This document shows, in pieces, positions 51,039 through 61,686 of a stretch of DNA of 64,000 bases. The stretch covers positions 26,325,348 to 26,389,347 of the forward strand of contig NC_061870.1 in assembly GCF_907164915.1 (NCBI RefSeq). The letters are read 5' to 3'. The notes under the pieces are model-generated. The model ran no database searches, was not told the origin of the DNA, and saw only the letters and a list, made by a program, of their open reading frames with translations. Position 1 is the first letter of the stretch; each line of letters begins with the position of its first letter. The DNA comes from Impatiens glandulifera (Eukaryota > Streptophyta > Magnoliopsida > Ericales > Balsaminaceae). A program made the position numbers and the translations under genes.

Positions 51039-52364
51039 CTAGCATTTAGCCCGTGCATTTGCACGAGTAATAATATAAAAAATCGTGAAAAAAATTACGG
51101 ATAACATTTTTAATTTTATTTTTAACCGTTTTAAATTTATGGGTGGGTCAACACATAATCCGACCCAAGTATCCATTTACTCAACATCATTATATATTAG
51201 TTAGTTAAAAAGTTGAACTTATATTAATATTAAAACGTCCCGCATTTATCAAATTTGGTGTTTGAATTTAATATATAAAGTCTTTGTACCCTAGTTGGTT
51301 AAAGAGTTATACTTGTTTTGTTAAGCTGCAAGTTCGAAACATACCTCTAGCTTTTTTAATTTTATTTTTAACCGTTTTAAATTTAAAAACGGGTAAACCC
51401 ACAATCCGACCCAAGTATCCAAATTAACCACAGCTCTCGACCCGGCAATCCGGACACTTTAAAAATTAAGCATCATTATATATATATAGATTAGTTAGTT
51501 AAAAAGTTGAACTTATATTAATGTTAAAACGTCCCGCGTTTATTAATTTGGTGTTGAATTTAAAATATAAAGTCTTTGTAGCCTAGTTGGTTAAAGAGTT
51601 GTACTTGTTTTGTTAGGTTGCAAGTTCGAAACATACCTCTAGCATTTTTAATTTTATTTTTAACCGTTTTAAATTTAAAAACGGGTAAACTCACAATCCG
51701 ACCCAAGTATCCAAATTAACCACAGCTCTCGACCCGGCAATCCGGACACTTTAAAAATTAAGCATCATTATATATATATAGATTAGTTAGTTAAAAAGTT
51801 GAACTTATATTAATGTTAAAACGTCCCGCGTTTATCAAATTTGGTGTTGAATTTAAAATATAAAGTCTTTGTAGCCTAGTTGGTTAAAGAGTTGTACTTG
51901 TTTTGTTAGGTTGCAAGTTCGAAACATACCTCTAGCATTTTTAATTTTATTTTTAACCGTTTTAAATTTAAAAACGGGTAAACCCACAATCCGACCCAAA
52001 TATCCAAATTAACCACAGCTCTCGACCCGGCAATCCGGACACTTTAAAAATTAAGCATCATTATATATATATATAGATTAGTTAGTTAAAAAGTTGAACT
52101 TATATTAATGTTAAAACGTCCCGCGTTTATCAAATTTGGTGTTGAATTTAAAATATAAAGTCTTTGTAGCCTAGTTGGTTAAAGAGTTGTATTTGTTTTG
52201 TTAGGTTGCAAGTTCGAAACATACCTCTAGCATTTTTAATTTTATTTTTAACCGTTTTAAATTTAAAAACGGGTAAACCCACAATCCGACCCAAGTATCC
52301 AAATTAACCACAGCTCTCGACCCGGCAATCCGGACACTTTAACAATTAAGCATCATTATATAGA
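51039..52364 (-). mobile_element. Helitron-like element B, tandem 293-bp units
   Basis: Same structure as the element at 2533. The minus strand starts TCTATATA and ends with the perfect hairpin CGTGCAAATGCACG, then GGCTAAATG and CTAG, set between A and T. It holds four near-identical units spaced 292-295 bp apart, judged by box A at about 51287, 51579, 51872 and 52167, plus a partial unit at the CTAG end. The units are much more alike than those of element A, so this copy was amplified or homogenised more recently. It abuts the right end of the satellite array, apparently inserted in the last monomer. No transposase gene. Confidence 0.75.
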
Positions 52365-53156
52365 TATATTTATTATACTTTTACCTAATTTTAAGTAAAC
52401 CAAAATATTTTCTCACTATTATTATTTTTACAATTTTTAATAATAAAAAAATAGTATTTCTTATTTATCAATCTTTATTTTGAGCATTATTAATATTTTT
52501 TAATAATTATTTTCTTTAATTTTATATAACTTCAATTAGAGAAGAGGATAAAATAAGTAGACAAACATAAATTTTATCAATTTTTTTTATTAAAATAATA
52601 AATTAAATTGATTTTTTTTAAATGTTAGGTTATATCACATTTTTATTATAAAAAATATATATATATATAATTCTTTTAGGTTGGGCTCCACCACATAAAC
52701 CCACTGACTTCAAGAATAATAAGATACAAATGGGAAGATTTTATGTCCAAGTAAAATATATTATTATTATTATAATTCATTAATAAATAAATAACTATTC
52801 TTTGTAAAAATTTACTAAAACAACTAATTAAATTATACATTTTACTAATAATCAAATTAATTTACATGTTATAATTTAAATTAATTCTAAAAATAAATGA
52901 AATTAATAATATAAACATGTCAAAGGCTAAAACTGATTTGGTCCACATGAATAAACATTTGTTATCAAACAAATTCAAAAATATTTTAGAAAATAAATTA
53001 ACATAAAATGTTACAATTAAGAAAATTAGACAACAATAATCACCATAAAAACATTCTTAGAATTACATACATATAAAAAACATAAGCCAATTACATTGTT
53101 ATAATATTTTTTCCCTCCCACAAAATATAATAAAAATACAATTATTGTTGTTAGCA
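52365..53156. other. AT-rich DNA and 3' flank of the GRAS gene
   Basis: No gene. It includes the presumed 3' untranslated region of the GRAS gene (minus strand) in its last 100-200 bp. Confidence 0.5.
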
Positions 53157-54722
53157 CTAGCACCTCCATACTGACGTGGCAATTAAGGGCCTATCATGCC
53201 AACACAGCACCATCTCAGCCTGTCGTTTTGCCACGTGGAAACCCCTAACCTGTACTTTCCCCAGCAAAAACTCCGCCTGAAAGTCAGCAAACTGGCTCAG
53301 AGCCACCGCCCGCATTCTCGCCGCCGCAAACGCCTCCCTCCAATGCGTCGCCCGTCTCCCCGCCGCCTCCACCGTCGCAATAATCTTCGGCCGGAGTAAG
53401 AAATTTTCAATCTTTCGAACACAATCGTCGCCGCCTCCGATTACGTTTGCAGCATCCAGCGATTCTATGAACGTTGAGTAGAATTCCAGTCCGTCGATCA
53501 CACTCCGACGTAAAGAAACCTCGCCGCCGTCCGCCATGCCGTCGCAATCGACGTGCACAACCACGCTCGGTGATATCTGCCGGAGATCGTTGAGGAAACC
53601 GGGTCCGATTCGTCTGATTATCCCTGGGGATAAGAAAACAGCGATTTTCTCTCCTTCGATGAACTTGATTGACTTGAATGATAAGAAATCGAACGTTCGG
53701 GTTGAAACGAAATCGATCTCGAATCTGATTTTGAGATCAGAAGCGAAGTGGGTTAGATTATCCATGATCAATCTCGACTCTGCAACGTACTCTTCAGGAA
53801 CAACAGCTGTTATTCTCACCACCGGCGTTCTAGATTTCCTCATCTCAGAGCGATCAGCGATTTCCTTCATAAACGATGCCCACTGACCGCCAAATCCAAT
53901 ATCAAAATCTATAACATGTACGATCATCGAACCATCAACAGCCTCAAGAATGGCCTGATTCGCGGTAAAGTTAGAGAACATGGCGATCGGCGATATGTTT
54001 GAGAAATTCTTGTAGGCTCGAATAGCCTGCACGACTTCAGATGATGACGCGGGTCTAATAGGCTGCCGGTTCGAACCAGAAATCAAAGATTGAAGACCCT
54101 CTTTGAAATAAAAGGCAGCCCTTTGAAGAGGCTTACCTGCCGGAGACGGCAATTGTTGATTCAACCTTTCCAATATCACGTTTGCCAATTGTTGCTCCTT
54201 TGATTCCAAACATTCAGCCGCACGAATAAGATCATCTAGGAAATTCAATTCACCAGCCCAGTAAGCATGAATATCGTCTGATAGATTGAGATTTGGATTG
54301 ATAACTTGATCAGAGAGTGCGAAATTGAGTGGGTGTGAGGTTTGGGCATGTGAGAATTCAGGAAAGTGAAGTTCTGAATTGGGATTTGGGTTTAGATTGA
54401 GATCATCATCGTCCAAACCCAAGTCTCTCATCAAAGGCTCCCAGTCGTCGGACTGGTTAAGAATGTTGTCCAGCTGAATTGAAGCGTAATCCTCGGGTAG
54501 GGTAAAGGAAAGGAGATCGGAGAAGGCTGAAATGTCTGGAGGGCTTGGACTCCGGCGTAGGTCAAGAACAGATTTGGGTTCGTAGATGTTGAAAGAAGTG
54601 GGTGGTCTAGGCAGAGTAGCCGCCGGTGGAGAGGTATTGCACGTGAAGAAGATAGGTTTGTTGTTTGATGACTGATAACTTTGGGTTGAGTTGAACGGGA
54701 CTTTCATTTCTCTTTCATGCAA
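53157..54722 (-). CDS. SCL15: GRAS transcription regulator, SCARECROW-LIKE 15 / HAM4 type
   Basis: Nuclear GRAS-family protein, intronless, 521 codons. The N-terminus reads MHEREMKVPF; MKVPF is the usual family start, so the ATG at 54707 (codon 6) is an equally good start. Residues 47-61 (YEPKSVLDLRRSPSP) are a HAM/SCL15-type signature. A disordered Asp/Asn-rich linker (about 100-150) leads into the GRAS domain (about 158-521), with the VHIID motif as VHVIDFDIGFGGQW at 268-281, the PFYRE/SAW regions after it, and the end WHDRPLIATSVWRC. HAM proteins keep shoot meristem cells undifferentiated, together with WUSCHEL-type partners; SCL15 has also been tied to seed-gene repression by histone deacetylation. 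The role here is inference. All domains are complete. The region matching the miR171 site of sister HAM genes is degraded. Confidence 0.92.
   Translation of the reverse strand: MHEREMKVPFNSTQSYQSSNNKPIFFTCNTSPPAATLPRPPTSFNIYEPKSVLDLRRSPSPPDISAFSDLLSFTLPEDYASIQLDNILNQSDDWEPLMRDLGLDDDDLNLNPNPNSELHFPEFSHAQTSHPLNFALSDQVINPNLNLSDDIHAYWAGELNFLDDLIRAAECLESKEQQLANVILERLNQQLPSPAGKPLQRAAFYFKEGLQSLISGSNRQPIRPASSSEVVQAIRAYKNFSNISPIAMFSNFTANQAILEAVDGSMIVHVIDFDIGFGGQWASFMKEIADRSEMRKSRTPVVRITAVVPEEYVAESRLIMDNLTHFASDLKIRFEIDFVSTRTFDFLSFKSIKFIEGEKIAVFLSPGIIRRIGPGFLNDLRQISPSVVVHVDCDGMADGGEVSLRRSVIDGLEFYSTFIESLDAANVIGGGDDCVRKIENFLLRPKIIATVEAAGRRATHWREAFAAARMRAVALSQFADFQAEFLLGKVQVRGFHVAKRQAEMVLCWHDRPLIATSVWRC
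54157..54177 (-). promoter_or_regulatory. Decayed miR171 target site in the GRAS gene
   Basis: Codons 182-189 (VILERLNQ) align with the ILARLNQ stretch that encodes the miR171 site in other HAM genes. On the minus strand the 21 bases keep the GATATTGG start and AATCA end, but differ at five positions, three in a row at the cleavage centre (AAA in place of CGC). 16 of 21 bases match, so cleavage is unlikely. Confidence 0.6.
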
Positions 54723-54780
54723 TTCTTCTTCTTCTTGTTCTTCTTCACCGGCGAGTATCTGAATCTGATCTGATCTGGGT
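54723..54780 (-). promoter_or_regulatory. GAA-rich leader of the GRAS gene
   Basis: The minus strand reads GATCAGATCAGATTCAGATAC, then a GAAGAAGAA-rich stretch, just before the ATG. That is common in plant 5' leaders. A possible CATAAAA TATA-like word lies farther upstream near 54830. Confidence 0.4.
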
Positions 54781-57284
54781 TTTTGAATAAGGGAGGGGGG
54801 GTTTTGGCAGAGCTATGATTGATGGGCTTTTATGTTTGAATTTGTGGGTGTGGGTGGGGGAGAAAGCATGCAATCGTGGGCGATCTTCTTATCTTTTGGG
54901 AGAAGACATGACATGACTTGACAGACATGCACAACACGAGTAATGAAGATGATTAAGTAAGCTTTATTAGAAGCTTCAAAATGAAGGATGTCTAAAAGGC
55001 CAACCTTTTATTTTTGCGCTTCTGCTTTTTGTTGGATTCGCATCTTCTTACCTTTCTTAATTATTTTCTAATTCCATATTCAACTTGCTTCTTTTAATAC
55101 TTGTCATCTATATTCATTTTCCAACTGGGTTAGCCAAGTATTCACTTCTAAGTATGATTATATTGTTGATTGGGGAATGAAATCTCTTGAGGAGATTCAT
55201 AATTAGAATCTATCTAATGCAAAAATATGTGTATTGGGAATTAAATGTGTTTGAAGTCATTCAACTTTACCCGATGATTGTTGGTTGATTTGTAAAGATT
55301 GTTTCGGTACGACAATCTATTGTGAACTTCTCAGATGTTAGGATCGAGATGTACATGTTAGAAAGACGGTTTCGGTATGACAATCTATTGTAAACTTCTC
55401 GGATGCTAGGATCTAGATGTACATATTATCTTAAATTAAAGACATAAAAGACTATGGTTAAACTGATTAAAACTAATGATTGATTTTCACATCTATGATA
55501 TATTAAGTTAACAATTTATGGCACTTTTAATTTTTACTAGATTCAAGGAATCTTTGGACTTCATTTATGAAGTTTATTCTAAATGTTCCTCAACTAGTTT
55601 TTGTTATAGTTTTTACTAGTTATTAAGTATAGTTATGAGTTTTTTAATCATCTGACTTTTCTAATGTCTTTGTAAGCTCTTGAGGTTAAGGTTCTATGTT
55701 TTTTCTTTGACCTACTTTTGATGTTTTTAAAGTCAATTATTTTATCAACTCTTTGTGAATTTTTTTATTCAAAAAAATATAAAAGCTTTATTAAATAGAA
55801 AACAAACAAATTGTTATGAATACATGAAATTGAAACTATTATTAATTAAATTTTGTAATGAATCCAACTAACATGAAAAATTATACATTTGGAGTTGCCT
55901 TAGATATTTAACTCTAGATTTTACTTTGACTACTAACAAACTCTTAAACTTAATTTTTCATTTATACTCTTAAAAGTTTCATAGTATAAAACTACAAATG
56001 AACATTTGTTATTTTTGAAATTGTCAATAATTTTTGAATTCACGATATTATAGTAACAAGTATTATACGGTCATAACTATTGCGTTATATCATTAAGTTA
56101 ATCAAATATTTGTATAAACTGAAAATAAATTTGTAAACATCATCCATATTAAAATTGGTCCCCATCCACCTTAAATCTCAAAATCTTGATCATGGACCAT
56201 GATCTCTTAACAATATTTCCCACATTCATTGAGTAGAATCTAGTAGCTTTAATTTAACTATAAAGTTAACATGTTAGATTCATATGATGCCAACTATTTT
56301 TACAGATCCGGGTAACATTCATATTCAAGTCCAAAATATAAATCTTTTAAAGTTTATAATAAATTAGTAGTTTTTAAGATAAATAATCTATATTGTATCT
56401 TAGGTTTGGTTATTTCAAAATGCATTTTGTTTTTGAAACTTTTTATTGCATTATATTCAAGCCCTTCTAAATTTTTCATATTCAAACCCTTTTAACTCTA
56501 ATTTCTAGCTCTGTTTATGGGTATAGCTATATTACTTTTTTTTCAAATTCAAATTTACTCCAACTAATATATTTTCAAAGTTATTAATAATGATTTAAAA
56601 TAAATTAAAGTGAAGAAAAAGGACAAAAGTAAAAAAAGAAGAAGGTGACACTTTGTAAAGGAAGAGTAATGAAAAGCAAACTCACTATCGCATTTATGAA
56701 GAAGACTTTACAAAAAAAAAAGAAAAAAAAAAAAAAAGACAATCAACCACCAAATTCGGCCGTTAAAGTTCCATCAATGGAAAAAAGCATCCTCTCATCT
56801 TGTTTGGTTTAGACAGAGAAACAAGAAAAAGAGTCTCTTTCAATTTTCTCTATTATAAGTTCTTACTGCGTGATTTCTCCGCTAAAGTTTGCTTTTACAT
56901 AACATTATTGAAAAAAAATAGAAATTTTAGTAGAATTCGGTAATAAAAAATAACATTATTCAAGTTTTTTATATTTAAGTGAAAAAAAAGAAGTTACATT
57001 CATAACAAAAGCATTAATTTTAAATGGGTTGCAGTATTGTTAGGCAGCATCTCAAAGTGAATATTGATATTGGTTTTTAGTAATTTTCTTCATCTAAAGG
57101 CAACTTTGATTTCCTCAATTAGTGGCTTTTGGTGTATTCTTTGTTCACAACTTTAAGATTCAAGTGATCATATACTTGTTTTTTTATTATTATTATCAAA
57201 CATAGAATACAAATTATTAGCAATTTTAGTTTTGAGACTTTAATATTAGTTTTGGATTTAAATTTAGATAGTATATTATATCCT
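54781..57284. other. Upstream region of the GRAS gene, otherwise no gene
   Basis: Moderately AT-rich. A phrase of about 60 bp around GGTACGACAATCTATTGTGA is repeated at about 55305-55345 and 55368-55410. There is a poly-A rich stretch near 56711-56738. No open frame with recognisable sequence. Confidence 0.45.
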
Positions 57285-57945
57285 CGAAGCTCGTCAAATC
57301 AACCACCAATCTCAATCGATCTTTAATATCGTGACTTCACACTTCGGCCAATCAATGTCTCATTCAAATATATTTTTAACCACCAATCACAATTAACCTC
57401 TAATCTCGTGATCTTACAATCCTTTGTTACCGGTCATTTATCCTTTATCAAATCAACTATCAATCTCAATCTTACCAGCTCTTATCCTTTGCTAAATTAG
57501 TCACTAATTAGATTGACCTCTCGTATCGTGATCTCATACTTTCATATGTTTATAATCTATCACAAATCAATTATCAATCAAAATTGACCTATAATCTCGT
57601 GACCTTACAATCATTTGTTACCAGCCTTGTATCATTCGACAAACTAACTACCAATTTTAATTGATCTCTCATCTCGTGACATCATTATCACACGTCTCTT
57701 ATCTCTCGCCAAACTAACCATCAATCTAATGAACCTCTACATTTTGTGACATTACACTTTCATACGTCTCTTATTTCTCTACAAACCAACTACCAATCTT
57801 AATCATACTACCACACATCTATTTTATTTCTAGGGAAACTAAACACCGACATGAATCGACCTATCTCTCGACAAAATAACCACAAATTCTAATGTTATCG
57901 GCTTCTTATTCATCGGTAAACCAATTATCAATCTTAACCGATTGG
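57285..57945. repeat. Degenerate minisatellite, units of about 75-115 bp
   Basis: About seven worn copies of the pattern AACCACCAATCTCAATCGAC, CTCTAATCTCGTGACCTTAC, CGTCTCTTATC. CTCGTGAC-type words fall near 57330, 57405, 57520, 57597, 57672 and 57745. No gene. Confidence 0.65.
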
Positions 57946-57952
57946 CTAAAGG

Positions 57953-58914
57953 TAGGGATGACAATGGATACCTTACCCGTTGGGTAGTGAAATACTCATC
58001 CCATAACTCGATTTATATTTACTACCTGAATCCGACGAGTATCACTATTTCTATCCCCATCCCAGATTCGTCGGGTACCCGATCCCCGTCGATGGATACC
58101 CCATTACCCAATTAAAACTTAAAATTTTATAGAGGTTGGAGAAGAATAAAAATAATTGTAATTCATAATAAAGTTAGTAATATCGAAAGATTACACAAAA
58201 ACATTACTTGTCTGTATACTTATATTGCAGATCTTAAAAAAAATAACAACTTTGTTGTGCTAAAGTGAAGAAAAATGTAGAATGAATGCTGAAAAAACAA
58301 TATATAAATTGAATAGGAAGAGTTTAGAAAGGGAAATACATTTTGTTATTAAATAAAACTTGAAAATGATGAGAGAAATAATTATTTTGAGAATATAAAC
58401 AAAATATTGTTGGAGTGAAGTGTGGATAAGAACAAAATATTTATGATAATATTTGTAATGATGATGTATTTGAAATGTCATATTAAATTTTAATAAAAAA
58501 AGCATTTATTTTTTTATATATAGTCGGGTATCGGGTTTGGGTTTTGCATACTCCCCATTCCCGACCTCGTACCCGATCGGGTACCTTCTCCTATACTCCA
58601 TGCATGACCCTGATCCTGTACCCGATTTAAAATATCCGAAATCGACTATCGAATACCCACGGCTTCAGCTCACCCCGATTTTTTTTTTACGGTTAAAATG
58701 TGACATAACCCCTAATTTTTTTTAAAAAAATTCAATAGAATTTACTATTTTGTTTATTTAATTATTAAAAAATGGTAAAACTTAAATTTATTTACTCGTT
58801 TTATCCAAAATTTTCTCGTTTTTTATTTTAGCCTACCCTAAAATTTTTTTAAGCCCACCCATCACCAAATCCTAAGTCCGTCCATGGGCATACGAGTAAA
58901 CGTTATCATCTCTA
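57953..58914. mobile_element. TIR element of the GGGTACCCG type, with nested repeat
   Basis: The left end TAGGGATGACAATGG pairs with the right end, whose reverse complement is TAGAGATGATAACG. Subterminal DNA is rich in GGGTACCCGA-type words, as in a widespread class of plant non-autonomous elements. A second repeat (58660-58890) interrupts the right half. No transposase frame is present; the minus-strand frame at 58260-58505 has no domain. Confidence 0.5.
58660..58890. repeat. Dispersed repeat, copy 1
   Basis: Shares GGCTTCAGC, TGTTTATTTAATTATTAAAA, TTTACTCGTTTTATCCAAAA and CTAAGTCCGTCC with 59088-59335 in direct orientation. Its class is not recognised. Confidence 0.65.
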
Positions 58915-59060
58915 ATTAAAGAGTTGTACTTATTTTGTTATTTTGAAAGTTTGAAACATGTATATAACATTTTTAATTTTATTTTTAGTCGTTGTAAATT
59001 TATGGGTGGGTCAACCCACGGTCCGATCCAAGTATTCACTTACTATTAGTATCATATATA
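58915..59060 (-). mobile_element. Degenerate fragment of the Helitron-like repeat unit
   Basis: Contains AAAGAGTTGTACTTATTTTG, a worn box B (AGTTTGAAACATG), TTTTAATTTTATTTTTAGTC and GGGTGGGTCAACCCAC, all from the 293-bp unit. It shows that the family is dispersed across the window. Confidence 0.55.
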
Positions 59061-59087
59061 TATATAAATTAACCTAGGGGCTCGGGT

Positions 59088-59335
59088 GGGCTTCAGCCCA
59101 TCCCGAAATTTTTTTATTTTTTTTACTGTTAAAATGTGACATTACCTCATAATTTTTTTTTAAAAAAAAAATCAATAGAATTAATATTTTGTTTATTTAA
59201 TTATTAAAAAAAAATGTAAAATTTAAATTTATTTACTCGTTTTATCCAAAATTTTCTAGTTTTTTTATTTTAGCCCACCTTAATTTTTTTTTAAAGCTAC
59301 CCCATCACCAAATCTTAAGTCCGTCCCTGGCTCTC
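59088..59335. repeat. Dispersed repeat, copy 2
   Basis: Second copy of the 58660-58890 sequence, separated from it by the Helitron-like fragment. Confidence 0.65.
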
Positions 59336-61618
59336 TCGACTCGATAAATCAAGCAAATTCAAATTAAACATTATATATATTTTTTCATTAAGAAAAATAA
59401 TATAAAAAATAGAGTATTTTAAAATATAAAAATCTTAAAAATCATGGTAAAGGTGATGGGGGCATGGAGAGAATATATTCGAATTGTGAAAAGTGCTAGT
59501 CACTAAGGAGGGGACTGTACTTGACCTTTCATTTCTATTTTTAGAAAACATGCATGAAATATTATCATTTAGCTAATAATACATTTTTTACTACCAGTGG
59601 ATCATATTCAGCCAACACTATATAAGGATAATTTGTTATGAACAAGTTGAATTCTTTTTATTAATATTACTCTCTAATATAATAAAATTCGTGTGAAAAA
59701 ATATAGTTTAAGAATTAAAGATCTCGTGTAAAATTTCAATTAAATATTTTAAATTGAAAGTTGTAGGTCATTTTATATTGAAAATAGTCCTATTTTTTTT
59801 TTTTAAATAATAAAAAAGAAATAAAAGTCCTATCATAGAAAAGAAACAAACCATTACAACATAAGGGATGATATATTAAAACTAAAATTAAAACACTCAG
59901 ATTTAAATAACTTAATTTTTACATAAAGACAACATAACACTTTAACTTTTCTTACTTTATTAATGAAGATTATATATAATAATAATAATAATTTGTTGGA
60001 GGAAAAAAGTAATAGGGCCATCCTTACAAAAAGATGTTTCAACTTTCCAACCCTTATTTTCAATTAAATACTAAAGATACTGATCAAATACCACTGGCAA
60101 TATATACTAAACTTTATAAAAATTAAATGAATTAATAATAATAATAATCACACTATAGAACGTAATGAATAATATTATGTTTCTGAAAGTATATACAATA
60201 AATGAATATTATGTATCTTTATTTATTTTATCTTTTGATCACATGATAATCATGTCTTAGTCTAATAATTAATTTAATAAAGCAATTTAATTATTCCCCA
60301 ATTTTTGCTTATTTTTTCACCTTTTAATTTGATTCCATCCTTATAAATTAACACCATTCATTGACTCGCCTAACTTCAATTGGGTCACACCTTTAAATGA
60401 TTGAAGTATGTAAATGGGTAAAAGAAAATAAATATAAATATGTTAATTTCAATTTTAACTAATTAAATTGTCAGCAAATTTCAGTTTCAAACTTCAATTC
60501 AAATTAATGATTTTAAGATTTGGAAGATTTATTTAGGGATAGTAAACTTAATATAGGATTATTTCAAAATAGTTTTTTCTTTTATTGAGAAAAGGGATTA
60601 TATATGTTAGATGATCATATTTTATTAATTAATTTAGCTGATAATTTGATAAAGAAATTATTCATGAATAATATATTAATTTATTCAAATAATTAGATTT
60701 AATATATAAATAATTCACATCAAATAAGACGATTCCATGATATTTTGGTCTTTCCTGATATTTTAACTAATTTTAAAGTTTTGGGTTTGAAACTCAATTT
60801 TTATTAAAAAAAAAAATCATTCTTTAAAATAGAATAATACAATAGAATATTTGTATTTTCTTAAATTATAAAATCATTCATTTATTTATATTGAATATTA
60901 TTTTACATGCTCTCTCCCACTTGTTATCTTCTTAAGTTTTGTTTGTTTTTGTTTAGTATTTCAATTTTCTTGTTTCAATTTTTTTTTTAAATGAGATGAG
61001 ACTAATTTACAATCTTATTTTGTTTTTTTAAAAGTAAACACAATTTATCATTCTTAATAAATAAAACTATAAATTGATCCATTCGTTGACAATATATTTA
61101 TCTTCCTTTGGAAAGATTAAAATAAAAAGAGTACATCCATTCTTTTGAGGGTATATTTATTCATATATATATTCTATATCCTTTTATCATCCATCATTTT
61201 TGAATGACATCATTCATTTCATTTAATTATATTCTCCTAAGCGACAATTCATCATGAAAATGACAAAGCGATCACAAATTCCATATTTTGTTTGTCCTTC
61301 AACTCAAAATAAAACCCATTACTTAAATTAAAATATATATATATATATATCATGTTCTATTGATAAGAATAAAACATAAAATTTTGATATTATAGGTAAA
61401 AAAAAGTTCATTCAAACTATCTTGGTTGGTTAAAAAATAATTAAAAATATTTATTTAATTATGAGTCTATGAGTCTTAATTAAATAGGTTAAAGAGAAAA
61501 CAATTTCAAAACACTTAACTCAAAATAAATAGGACAATGTTATATATTATAAAAATTGAAAAGAAGTTGTCAAAAACAAAAAGGATAATGTCTACTTAAA
61601 AGTCAATATTGGATGAGA

Positions 61619-61686
<68 letters not shown>

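Noticed and set aside
51579..51630. Possible tRNA gene
   Set aside because: Box A and box B fit, but no acceptor or anticodon stem pairing is evident, and the motif recurs in a transposon unit; it is tRNA-like, not a tRNA gene.
53196..53886. Plus-strand open frames at 53196-53399 and 53536-53886
   Set aside because: They are antisense shadows of the GRAS coding sequence, with low-complexity Arg/Pro-rich translations.
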